Under the pieces are notes generated by a model, which did not search any database, was not told the origin of the DNA, and worked only from the letters and a program-made list of their open reading frames with translations. The translations under genes were made by a program, and so were the position numbers. A DNA stretch of 64,000 nt from Polaribacter porphyrae (GTDB taxonomy: Bacteria > Bacteroidota > Bacteroidia > Flavobacteriales > Flavobacteriaceae), in the NCBI RefSeq assembly GCF_002954685.1, contig NZ_MSCN01000001.1, positions 3,464,400-3,528,399 on the forward strand. Direction: 5' to 3'. Numbering within the stretch: position 1 is the stretch's first letter; the number at the start of each line of letters is the position of its first letter. Below are positions 25,159 through 34,630 of this stretch, in pieces.

Positions 25159-27402
25159 ATGAAAAAATATATTATAAATAGTGTTTTGCTATTTATGCCA
25201 TTCATAATTTTCTCTCAAACAACTTTTAAAGGGATGATTATGGATAAAAATAATCCCAAAGACAATTTGGGGGTTGAAGGTGCAACTTTGCATTGGCTCA
25301 ACACAAACGTTAGTGCAATTACGAACACAAAAGGCTGGTTTACTATCGATTATAAACCAACTTGTAAAAAGTTAGTAGTAAGTTATATAGGATATAAAAC
25401 GGATACAATTACAATTACAAGTTTAGAACCAATCCATCATTTTATAACTCCAGAAACAGATTTAGAAGAAATTACTATAAAAAGTAAACGAAAATCTATA
25501 CAGCGTTCTTTTTTATCAACTGTTAATGTTTTTACCGTAAATCAAGAAGAATTATTAAAAGCAGCTTGTTGTAATTTGGCAGAAAGTTTTGAAACAAATC
25601 CTTCTATAGATATTAGTTTTTCTGATGCTTTAACAGGTACAAGACAAATAGAAATGTTGGGTTTACAAAGCCCTTATTTGTTAATTACTCAAGAAAATAT
25701 TCCTTCTGTAAGAGGAGCAAGCCAGGTTTTTGGAATGACATTTACGCCAGGAACTTGGGTAGAAAGTATTCAGATAAGTAAAGGAGCAGGTTCTGTTGTA
25801 AATGGATTTGAAAGTATTTCTGGACAAATAAATGCAGAATTGGTAAAGCCTTTAACAGATAATCAACTTTTTGTAAATGCGTATGCTTCACAAATGGGAC
25901 GTTTGGAGCTGAATACACATTTTAATAAAAAAGTGTCTGATAAATGGCAAACAGGTTTGTATGTTCACGGAAATTATAGAGGACAAAAATTTGATAGAAA
26001 TAACGACAATTTTTTAGATATGCCTTTGGCAAATCAACTAAATGTAATGAACAGATGGCAATTTACTGATGCAGAAAAAGGTTGGGTTAGTTTTATAAAT
26101 GTGCGTTTTATGAACGATGAAAAACAAACAGGAGAGCTCGATTTTAATCCTGATGTTGACAAAGGAACAACAAATAATTGGGGAAGTGAAATAGATACCA
26201 AACGTTTTGATGCATCAGCAAAATTAGGTTATGTTTTTCCAGAATTACCTTACCAAAGTTTTGGTTTTCAAATGGCATATAGCAATCATCAACAAGATTC
26301 TTATTTTGGCTTAAATGTGTATGATATTCAACACGAAAGTGTCTATTCTAACTTAATGTTTAACTCTATTATTGGAGATACAAGAAACAAATTTAAAACA
26401 GGTTTGTCTTTTACTTATGATAAATATGATGAGTTAGTAAACACAACTAATTTCAATAGAAATGAAAATTCTTTAGGTGCATTTTTTGAATATGCTTTTG
26501 ATAATTTAGATAATTTTAGCTTAACTGCAGGATTAAGAGTTGATACGCATAATTTATTAGGAACTTTTATTACTCCTCGCGTGCATTTAAGATATGTTCC
26601 TTGGGAAAAAGGAGTGTTTAGAGCATCAGCAGGAAGAGGAAAAAGAAGTGCGAATATTTTTGCTGAAAATCAACAATTATTTGCCAGTTCTAGACAGGTA
26701 AACATTGATAATGTTGGTGGAAATATTTATGGATTAAATCCTGAAATTGCATGGAATTATGGAGTTTCTTATTCTCAAAAATTTAATTTATTCGAAAAGA
26801 AAGGAGATGTTACTTTTGATTTTTATCAAACTAATTTCCAGAATCAGGTTATTGTAGATTGGGAAAATCCGCAGGAAATTTCTTTTTATGATTTGGATGG
26901 AAAAAGTATTGCTAATAGTTTTCAAGTTGAGGTAAGTTATAATTTGGCTAAAAACTTCAATTTAAGAACGGCTTATAAGTATTTTGATATCACTACTGAT
27001 TATAAAAGTGGAAATTTGCAAAAGCCAATTCAGCCAAGAGATCGTTTTTTTGCAAACCTTTCTTACGAAACAGAAGTAAAAGAAAATGGCAGTCAATGGA
27101 GATTTGATGCAACTTTTAATAATATCGGGAAACAACGTTTACCTAACACAAAATCAAACCCTATTCAGTATCAATTACCAGAATTTTCAAATCCATTTCA
27201 ACTGATAAATTCGCAAGTAACTAAAGTGTTTTCTGAAAAATTTGAGGTTTATGTTGGTGGAGAAAACTTAACAAACGTACAGCAAAATAATCCTATTTTG
27301 GGTAGTGATAATCCTTTTGATTCAAATTTTGATACCACAATTGTATATGCACCAATTTTTGGACGCTCAATTTATGCAGGATTACGATTTAAGATAAAGT
27401 AG
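25159..27402 (+). CDS. TonB-dependent outer-membrane receptor
   Basis: Outer-membrane gated channel, probably for a metal or metal chelate given its neighbours. A signal peptide (MKKYIINSVLLFMPFIIFSQ) is followed by a carboxypeptidase-regulatory-like domain (about 20-95: FKGMIMDKNNPKDNLGVEGATL, IGYKTDTITITSLE). The plug domain (about 110-220) contains the unusual KAACCNLAESFETNPSIDISFSDALTG and SVVNGFESISGQIN. A beta-barrel runs to the C-terminus, with a final RSIYAGLRFKIK strand. The length of 747 is standard. The Cys pair in the plug fits the subgroup found with HYC_CC_PP proteins. Intergenic repeats flank it on both sides. Confidence 0.93.
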   Translation: MKKYIINSVLLFMPFIIFSQTTFKGMIMDKNNPKDNLGVEGATLHWLNTNVSAITNTKGWFTIDYKPTCKKLVVSYIGYKTDTITITSLEPIHHFITPETDLEEITIKSKRKSIQRSFLSTVNVFTVNQEELLKAACCNLAESFETNPSIDISFSDALTGTRQIEMLGLQSPYLLITQENIPSVRGASQVFGMTFTPGTWVESIQISKGAGSVVNGFESISGQINAELVKPLTDNQLFVNAYASQMGRLELNTHFNKKVSDKWQTGLYVHGNYRGQKFDRNNDNFLDMPLANQLNVMNRWQFTDAEKGWVSFINVRFMNDEKQTGELDFNPDVDKGTTNNWGSEIDTKRFDASAKLGYVFPELPYQSFGFQMAYSNHQQDSYFGLNVYDIQHESVYSNLMFNSIIGDTRNKFKTGLSFTYDKYDELVNTTNFNRNENSLGAFFEYAFDNLDNFSLTAGLRVDTHNLLGTFITPRVHLRYVPWEKGVFRASAGRGKRSANIFAENQQLFASSRQVNIDNVGGNIYGLNPEIAWNYGVSYSQKFNLFEKKGDVTFDFYQTNFQNQVIVDWENPQEISFYDLDGKSIANSFQVEVSYNLAKNFNLRTAYKYFDITTDYKSGNLQKPIQPRDRFFANLSYETEVKENGSQWRFDATFNNIGKQRLPNTKSNPIQYQLPEFSNPFQLINSQVTKVFSEKFEVYVGGENLTNVQQNNPILGSDNPFDSNFDTTIVYAPIFGRSIYAGLRFKIK

Positions 27403-27414
27403 AATAAAAACGTA

Positions 27415-27487
27415 GTTCATTGCGAAGGAAGAATGACTGAAGCAATCTGTTTATTAATTAAGAGATTGCTTCGTAAACTCGCAAAGA
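27415..27487. repeat. REP-like palindromic intergenic repeat
   Basis: GAAGCAATCT (27439-27448) pairs perfectly with AGATTGCTTC (27463-27472), with a loop of 14 nt, and the outer parts (CATTGCGAAGGAAG and CTCGCAAAGAC) also look complementary. This resembles the recurrent CATTGCGAGGAACGAAGCAATCTC element I recall from Bacteroidota genomes. It fills most of the gap between the TonB receptor and the HMA gene. Confidence 0.7.
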
Positions 27488-27512
27488 CTTGTAATAATTA
27501 AAAACAATAAAA

Positions 27513-27917
27513 ATGAAAAAAATAGTATTTGTATTAAGTTTAATGATGATTGGTTTTACAGCTCAATCTCAAGAAGTAAAAAAGAAAAAAAATGCAAAAA
27601 TTTCTTTTAAAGTTGATGGTATTTGCGGAATGTGTAAAAAAAGAATAGAAACTGCTGCATTGAAAACGAAAGGCGTAAAATTTGCTGTTTGGAATTTAAA
27701 AACGCACAATCTAAACCTAATTATGGATGAACGAAAAACAAATGTTGAAGCTGTTCAACAGAATATTTTAAAAGTTGGTCATGATGTTTTTGGGTCTGAT
27801 AATAAGAAAGTTGAAGCTTCAGAAGAAGCTTATAATTCTGTGCATCCTTGCTGTAAATATAGAGATGAAGAAATTATTTTAGATCATCAAGGAGAAATGA
27901 AAAAGAAGAAGAATTAA
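27513..27917 (+). CDS. Secreted heavy-metal-associated (HMA) domain protein
   Basis: Probable periplasmic metal-binding protein. A signal peptide (MKKIVFVLSLMMIGFTAQSQ) is followed by a lysine-rich linker and an HMA fold (about 29-100). The metal-binding motif is GICGMC with C38 and C41. A second cysteine pair (HPCCKYRDEE) is near the C-terminus and the tail is charged (GEMKKKKN). At 134 residues it is longer than a bare HMA domain. It lies 110 bp after the TonB receptor, the gap being filled by a REP-like repeat. It converges on the macroglobulin-like gene with a 7-nt gap. Copper is the likeliest metal by family, but this is not shown. Confidence 0.88.
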   Translation: MKKIVFVLSLMMIGFTAQSQEVKKKKNAKISFKVDGICGMCKKRIETAALKTKGVKFAVWNLKTHNLNLIMDERKTNVEAVQQNILKVGHDVFGSDNKKVEASEEAYNSVHPCCKYRDEEIILDHQGEMKKKKN

Positions 27918-27924
27918 GATGGGT

Positions 27925-30333
27925 TTAATCTACAATTATTAATTCTTGTTTAGATAGTAATTTACCAGATTCTGATATTCCTTCTATAAAAACCCTAAAA
28001 TTTTTCTGAAGATTCGCAGGTATTGTTAGTTTCATTTCTGATTTTGGTTTTATATTATTGTTAGGTGTCCAGTAAACAGCTCCAAAAGTCTTAAAATTGT
28101 CGTCTAATAAAGATGTATATTTTGGAATATAATATTCTTTAGGAGTTTCAAACCCATTTGAAATTTTTATTTGGGATGAACTATAATTTTTCTTTATCAT
28201 TTCTTTTGAGCTGTATGTGTAAATGTGAATTCCATAAAAAGATGAAATATATAATTCTTTTACCATATCTAGGTATATACTTTCTAAATTCCATAGAGTT
28301 TCTGAAATTACATTGTTATTTAAAGTTATTAAAAGATTTCTTGAAGACTGTTGACCAAAATTTCTATTAATATTTGAGCCGTTATCTGAAATATATTTAT
28401 CTTTACTATTATTGTTTTTAACTATATCATTGGTAGAATACATTTTTTCAGCAATTGCATGAGTAAGAGATTTCATTGATCCTTTACCTAAAGCTATGTT
28501 ATGGGTTGTTGAAATTTTAAATCCTTTGGAGTTTAATAAATCTACTACAGTTTCTCCAGCACCAAATATTATGTTTTCGAGTCTAACTTTGGTGTACATA
28601 GTCTCAGCGCCAAATGGTTTTTCTATTTTTTCTTTAAGGTTCGTTTTTAAGGTAATTTCATCTAATTCTTCTACAACTTTTGGCAAGGGTTTAAAATTTT
28701 TAACAGATAATTCTATTTTTCTTAAAGGTTCTTTTTTGTGTAAGTTAAAATTATCAACTAAATTATTTTTAGAAAAATTAAGTATTGGTTTTATTTCATA
28801 GCTGTTACTATTATATCTTAAAGAGAAGTTTACAAAAGTATTTTTTTTCACAAAAGTATTTTTCAAATTATATAGGTCTTTATTACCCTTTAAGGTACTC
28901 AATAAATTGTTTTCTTTTGAATATAAGAGTACTGACCAATACTTACCAAGTTTTCTATTAAGTTTAATTCCAATATCTATTCCGTTCTCAAAATCATAGA
29001 TTGTTTTTGGAGGATTGTGAAAAATATCTTTCCAACTATACTTACTCCAGCCTTGAGTTAACAGAAGTAATTCTAAATCTTCTTTTCTGTTTTTATTAAA
29101 CTTATTAAAATAGTATTTAGGGTTTTGAATGTATCCTTTTATGTATGGCTTTAGTAAAAAAATAGATTTGATGTTATGTTTAGGATTATAAGATTTTGTT
29201 TGTGAAGGTAATACTGAAGAACTAAAATTAACATTTTGATTTGTGTTGTTTACAATTGTTATAGATAAAGAGTCATTAATAACACTACTTTTAGAAATAT
29301 TTAATTCTGTAAATAATTTTTCACCTTCATTAAAATATAATTTTTCTACGATAGGAATATTTTTTTGATTAAAAAGGGTAAAAATATTTATACCATCAAA
29401 TAATTTACTTTTATTAAAGGCTATGATATTTATTGTATCATATAAGTTGAAAGAGAATTTTTTATACTTTTTAGTATTGTGCCAAAGAATAGTATATTTC
29501 TCTTTTTTTAATAATTGTAACGATTTTTTGTTAGTTACAATATTAAGATTTAAGAAATTGTTGTCTTTTTTTGTTGTTAAAATAATTCCAATACTTCTTG
29601 GTTGTAATGTATTCTTTGAAAGAACAGTACCATTAGCTAATTTAGCTATAAAAGTATAGGATGTGTTTTTTTTAAATAAAAAAGATACCTGCCCTAAACC
29701 AAGACTATTTGTAGAAAAATTACTTATAAAATTATTATTTTGATCTGTTATAGTTCCTTTAATTATTTTTATACCTATGTTTTTAGAGTTTTTTACAAGT
29801 ATTCCAACTTTGTTAATAGAATTAGCTAGTAAATGGCCTCCTTCAGGGAATAATTTAAATTCGAAGAAGTTCTCTTCATTTAATGTTTTACTTTTTTTAT
29901 CTATTAATATATTACTAATGTTTATGTTTTGAGTAAAAGATTGATCTTCGTTGAAGTTTTTCATCCAGTTTGTAGATGCTTTAATATAGTAAGTTCCTTT
30001 ATTAAAAGTCGAGTCAATTAATATGTTTCCATTGCCGACTCCCTTTTTTACCCTTATTAAATGTTGACTTTTCATCTTACCTGATTCTTCAAAAACTGAC
30101 ACGAATAGATTAGAAGATGTTGGATGTAACTTGTTGGAGTTTTGCTCTAAAATATATGCTTTAAACCAGATTTCCTCTCCTGAAAGAAATGAAGTTTTGT
30201 TTAAATGTAGGTATGGTATCTCACGAGTATTCTCAAAATAACTAGAATAAATTGAATCTAAACTTTTCTGTTTTTGTGCCAATAAATTGATACTTAAAAA
30301 ACCAGAGAAAATATAAAAAAAAGTTTTTTTCAT
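27925..30333 (-). CDS. Macroglobulin-like (MG2-type) envelope protein
   Basis: Exported protein (MKKTFFYIFSGFLSINLLAQ signal peptide) whose N-terminal EIPYLHLNKTSFLSGEEIWFKAYI and NKGTYYIKASTNWMKNF resemble the MG2-like beta-sandwich found in many Bacteroidota surface proteins. Residues about 150-550 are beta-rich with a FKLFPEGGHLLANSINKVGI repeat-type motif. The C-terminal region (about 580-740) looks like a degenerate TonB plug (GAGETVVDLLNSKGFKI, LYISSFYGIHIYTYSSKEM), but no beta-barrel follows. It is 802 residues and Lys/Asn-rich. Function unknown; it may be a surface scaffold. It stands alone, convergent with the HMA gene. Confidence 0.72.
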   Translation of the reverse strand: MKKTFFYIFSGFLSINLLAQKQKSLDSIYSSYFENTREIPYLHLNKTSFLSGEEIWFKAYILEQNSNKLHPTSSNLFVSVFEESGKMKSQHLIRVKKGVGNGNILIDSTFNKGTYYIKASTNWMKNFNEDQSFTQNINISNILIDKKSKTLNEENFFEFKLFPEGGHLLANSINKVGILVKNSKNIGIKIIKGTITDQNNNFISNFSTNSLGLGQVSFLFKKNTSYTFIAKLANGTVLSKNTLQPRSIGIILTTKKDNNFLNLNIVTNKKSLQLLKKEKYTILWHNTKKYKKFSFNLYDTINIIAFNKSKLFDGINIFTLFNQKNIPIVEKLYFNEGEKLFTELNISKSSVINDSLSITIVNNTNQNVNFSSSVLPSQTKSYNPKHNIKSIFLLKPYIKGYIQNPKYYFNKFNKNRKEDLELLLLTQGWSKYSWKDIFHNPPKTIYDFENGIDIGIKLNRKLGKYWSVLLYSKENNLLSTLKGNKDLYNLKNTFVKKNTFVNFSLRYNSNSYEIKPILNFSKNNLVDNFNLHKKEPLRKIELSVKNFKPLPKVVEELDEITLKTNLKEKIEKPFGAETMYTKVRLENIIFGAGETVVDLLNSKGFKISTTHNIALGKGSMKSLTHAIAEKMYSTNDIVKNNNSKDKYISDNGSNINRNFGQQSSRNLLITLNNNVISETLWNLESIYLDMVKELYISSFYGIHIYTYSSKEMIKKNYSSSQIKISNGFETPKEYYIPKYTSLLDDNFKTFGAVYWTPNNNIKPKSEMKLTIPANLQKNFRVFIEGISESGKLLSKQELIIVD

Positions 30334-30535
30334 AACAAAAATTTTAAGGTTAAATTTAATATTTTTTTAGGAATATAAAAATCTTTATTTTAAGCTTGAT
30401 TATAAGCTTTCACATATCTTGAAATAAATATACTGTCAAAATTCAGTAAGGTAATAAATTATTTAAGAATTAATACTTTCTCGAACAAACGAATTTTCAA
30501 AGAATTTTTACTTTTGTTAAGTTATTATAAAAGCA

Positions 30536-30565
30536 AAAATCCAATAGAATTACTATCGGATTTTT
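30536..30565 (-). terminator. Intrinsic terminator after groEL
   Basis: AAAAATCC/GGATTTTT plus ATAG/CTAT form a 12-bp stem with one mismatch (30536-30548 with 30553-30565), 45 nt past the groEL stop. The rest of the 30334-30610 gap holds only AT-rich leader of the macroglobulin-like gene. Confidence 0.6.
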
Positions 30566-30610
30566 AATAAACAATATCTTACTTAAGATATTTATATTTG
30601 TATAATACCA

Positions 30611-32266
<1,656 letters not shown>

Positions 32267-32279
32267 TTAGCTGTTTGCA

Positions 32280-32366
32280 AATTCGCTTTTCGCTAAAAAT
32301 AATTACTATAAATTTTATTTTTTGATTTTGCTAGAGGCGATTAAACCAAAAGCAAATAGCGAAATT
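32280..32366. repeat. Imperfect long-range inverted repeat between groES and groEL
   Basis: AATTCGCTTTTCGCT (32280-32294) and AGCAAATAGCGAAATT (32351-32366) are near-complements separated by 56 nt, and further TTGCTTTTAGCT-type words sit just left of the first arm. The right arm overlaps the groES stop codon. Such AGC/GCT words resemble slipped intergenic repeats in flavobacteria rather than a terminator. Confidence 0.45.
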
Positions 32367-32640
32367 AAATTATCGCCAAAATATCAGATTCGCGCATCAT
32401 TAAATAATCTTTTCCTTCTAATTTTAAATCAGTTCCACCATATTTACCATATAAAACAGTGTCACCAATTTTTACAGTTAAAGGCTCATCTTTTTTTCCA
32501 TTTCCAACTGCTACTACAGTTCCTTTTTGTGGTTTTTCTTTTGCATTATCTGGTATAATTAATCCAGATGCTGTTTTTGTTTCTGCAGGTGCAGGTTCTA
32601 CAAGAACTCTATCTGCTAAAGGTTTAATGTTTAATCCCAT
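32365..32640 (-). CDS. groS: Co-chaperonin GroES
   Basis: Heptameric lid of the GroEL chamber. The 91-residue protein has the family sequence: [16 protein letters not shown] start ([13 protein letters not shown]), the mobile loop ([23 protein letters not shown]), [11 protein letters not shown], then the [33 protein letters not shown] segment. It is first in the groES-groEL operon. A GTCAG/CTGAC pair lies about 50-80 bp upstream. The promoter itself is not clear; a TAATTTCT box is the nearest to a -7 element. Confidence 0.98.
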   Translation of the reverse strand: MGLNIKPLADRVLVEPAPAETKTASGLIIPDNAKEKPQKGTVVAVGNGKKDEPLTVKIGDTVLYGKYGGTDLKLEGKDYLMMRESDILAII

Positions 32641-32687
32641 TTTTTATAAATTTTGATTAATTAAATTATTTTCACTTTCAATAAATA

Positions 32688-32719
32688 GTCAGAAATTATG
32701 CCATCAATTAAAAACTGAC
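32688..32719. promoter_or_regulatory. Candidate operator upstream of groES
   Basis: GTCAG (32688-32692) and CTGAC (32715-32719) form an inverted pair 22 nt apart, around a TAATTTCT box on the minus strand with a TTG about 20 nt upstream. A heat-shock control site is possible; the evidence is weak. Confidence 0.3.
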
Positions 32720-32757
32720 AATTTTTCTTTGATTATTTTTATCACTTAATTTTTGGA

Positions 32758-32793
32758 AATAAAAAATGCCAACGTGTCATTTTCGTTGGCATT
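32758..32793 (-). terminator. Intrinsic terminator after secG
   Basis: A perfect 10-bp stem (AATGCCAACG at 32765-32774 with 32784-32793) has a nine-base loop and a run of T on the minus strand. It ends the miaB-to-secG block before the groES leader. Confidence 0.88.
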
Positions 32794-32814
32794 CATTAAA
32801 TTGTAAGTCGATTT

Positions 32815-33147
32815 TTAGTTGATAGTATCGTTTGTTACAGGAGCTGTATTTTCAACAGGAGCCGTTGTTTGAACACCATCTAAAGTATTATTTAAATTCA
32901 CATTATTATCACCTTGCCTAGGTATTGCAAAATTAGATAATAATATTAAAGCAAACATTGCAATGGCTAATGTCCAAGTTGTTCTGTCAAGAAAGTTATT
33001 TGTGTTTTGAACCCCACCTAATGATGATGCTCCACCACCTCCAAATGAAGAAGATAATCCTCCTCCTTTAGGATTTTGAACCATAACAATTAGCACTAAA
33101 GCAATTGCAACAATTAAAATTAGGATTAAAAATGCTGTATAACTCAT
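32815..33147 (-). CDS. secG: Preprotein translocase subunit SecG
   Basis: Inner-membrane accessory subunit of the SecYEG channel. Two transmembrane helices (about 4-24 and 52-70) flank the conserved cytoplasmic loop QNPKGGGLSSSFGGGGASSLGG. The C-terminal tail (about 75-110) is an Asn/Thr-rich extension of low complexity. The length of 110 is near normal. Its start overlaps the end of the TPR gene by 4 nt, so the two are coupled, and it is the last gene before the terminator at 32758-32793. Confidence 0.95.
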   Translation of the reverse strand: MSYTAFLILILIVAIALVLIVMVQNPKGGGLSSSFGGGGASSLGGVQNTNNFLDRTTWTLAIAMFALILLSNFAIPRQGDNNVNLNNTLDGVQTTAPVENTAPVTNDTIN

Positions 33148-33896
33148 GATTTATGTTTTTGTAAAATTTGTACTCTTTTAATTTGGTCTGCAAAGAAACC
33201 ACTTTTTTCTGGATATTTCAAACTTAAAATTCTATAAGCTTGAATTGCATTATCAAACTTTTTTTGTTCCAGATAAACTTTGGCTAGAGTCTCTGTCATT
33301 AAGGAATCATCTTGCTTATTTTCAGAGATTTCTATAGTTATTTTTTTATTTTTAGGTAGGGGTTCTATTTTGGGATTATTTTGAATAAATTGTTCAATAG
33401 CATCTTGTTTTTCAACTTTAGTTGAAGCAGAATTACTTTCTCTTTGAATTGGCTTTTTTGAGGATAACTGCAACCATTGATTAAATGAAAAATTCTCTGC
33501 TTTTGTAAAAGAAAGTGGTTTACCTATTTCTAGATTTTCTTCAATTTCTTTTTTAGCAATAGTTATTGGTTTTTCTATTTCTAGAATAGCTACTTTAGGC
33601 TCAATATCTACTATTATTTTTTCTTTTATTTGTTGATGAATATTCTTTTTTGATGATGAAAAATCTTTAGTAGTGATATAATCAAATAAAACAGTTCTGT
33701 CTGTTGTGTGAGCTGCAGTTTGTTTAAGTTCTTTATTATATTTAAAACTATCTTGATTTTTTAAACCTTTTAAATATAAAGCTCTAGCAGTTTGAAAATA
33801 AGAAAATTCATCTATAATAGATTTTAATTCAACAGTTTCTAATTGCTGAATTTGAGTTTTATTTTCTAATATTGATATGAATGTGTCTTTTTTCAA
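33144..33896 (-). CDS. Conserved TPR-containing protein
   Basis: Unknown function. It lacks a signal peptide, so probably cytoplasmic or peripheral. The middle (about 90-185) is charged linker (VEKQDAIEQFIQNNPKIEPLP). The C-terminal 50 residues are a TPR-like helix pair (MTETLAKVYLEQKKFDNAIQAYRILSLKYPEKSGFFADQIKRV). It sits between lptE and secG and overlaps secG by 4 nt, in what looks like a fixed gene order. A link to envelope or secretion assembly is plausible from context only. Confidence 0.8.
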   Translation of the reverse strand: MKKDTFISILENKTQIQQLETVELKSIIDEFSYFQTARALYLKGLKNQDSFKYNKELKQTAAHTTDRTVLFDYITTKDFSSSKKNIHQQIKEKIIVDIEPKVAILEIEKPITIAKKEIEENLEIGKPLSFTKAENFSFNQWLQLSSKKPIQRESNSASTKVEKQDAIEQFIQNNPKIEPLPKNKKITIEISENKQDDSLMTETLAKVYLEQKKFDNAIQAYRILSLKYPEKSGFFADQIKRVQILQKHKS

Positions 33897-33920
33897 TTTT
33901 CTTCTAACTTCTAATTAAAA

Positions 33921-34427
33921 CTACCACTTTGCAACTGAAGCATTAAAAATATCTTGAGTTATCCTTTCTACTATTTCATCTAAAGCATTATCTAGAACTC
34001 CTCCTGTTAATTGAGCATTTGCAGCAAAATCTGAATAGAAAGAAAATGTTTTTTCAAAATCATCTTTTTCGTTGAGTTTATTTACAAAACGTACATTAAC
34101 AGTAACTGTTAGTCTATTTTGTGCAGCTGTTTGATCTGATGTACCACTCATAGGTGTTACCCTATAATCGGTTATTTCTCCACTAAAATATAAATCTCCA
34201 TTTGCATTTGTTAAAGTTAGATTGGTTTGACGCGTAAACAAATCTTGTAAGTCATTGGTAAAACGTTGTGTTAAAACGGGTTCCACTAAAGGTGCTTGAT
34301 TTGGGAAAAAGTCAACTTGTAAGGTTTTTGCATCACCTGTATTACCTCCAGTAAAAGAGTAAGCCCCACAACCAACTAAAAAGATTGTACTTATTATAAG
34401 AAAAGCGATGAATATTTTTTTTTTCAT
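33921..34427 (-). CDS. lptE: LPS assembly lipoprotein LptE
   Basis: Outer-membrane lipoprotein that plugs LptD and helps LPS reach the cell surface. The lipobox is FLVGC (C20) behind a basic signal peptide. The LptE-like core follows: GAYSFTGGNTGDAKTLQVDFFPNQAPLVEPVLTQRFTNDLQDLF near 21-64 and a C-terminal helix DNALDEIVERITQDIFNASVAKW. The length of 168 fits the Bacteroidota type. lptD is not in the window. It lies 9 nt after the 63-aa gene and 24 nt before the TPR gene, in one operon. Confidence 0.9.
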   Translation of the reverse strand: MKKKIFIAFLIISTIFLVGCGAYSFTGGNTGDAKTLQVDFFPNQAPLVEPVLTQRFTNDLQDLFTRQTNLTLTNANGDLYFSGEITDYRVTPMSGTSDQTAAQNRLTVTVNVRFVNKLNEKDDFEKTFSFYSDFAANAQLTGGVLDNALDEIVERITQDIFNASVAKW

Positions 34428-34436
34428 TTTATTAAA

Positions 34437-34628
34437 TTAATAGGTATTCGGTTTTTTCATGGTAATAAATGCATAAAAATAACCACCTTCAACAGTAAAT
34501 GATGCAGAAACTAAACGATAACCTTTATAATGTTTTTCATTAATTAAATCTTCAGCTTCAATTCTAATTTTTTCTGAACTATTTGGTCCAAAAGATCTTC
34601 TTATTCTAAAAATTTCTACTGCTTTCAT
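34437..34628 (-). CDS. Small 63-residue protein in the lptE operon
   Basis: Not recognised. Evidence for a real gene is position: it begins 2 nt after the sigma-54 activator stop and ends 9 nt before the lptE start, with normal codon use and no overlap with a known frame. The sequence is basic at the start (VEIFRIRRSFGPNSSEKIRIEAEDL), has no signal peptide or transmembrane segment, and ends VEGGYFYAFITMKKPNTY. A small cytoplasmic protein or a ribosome-filling remnant are both possible. Confidence 0.6.
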   Translation of the reverse strand: MKAVEIFRIRRSFGPNSSEKIRIEAEDLINEKHYKGYRLVSASFTVEGGYFYAFITMKKPNTY

Positions 34629-34630
34629 TT

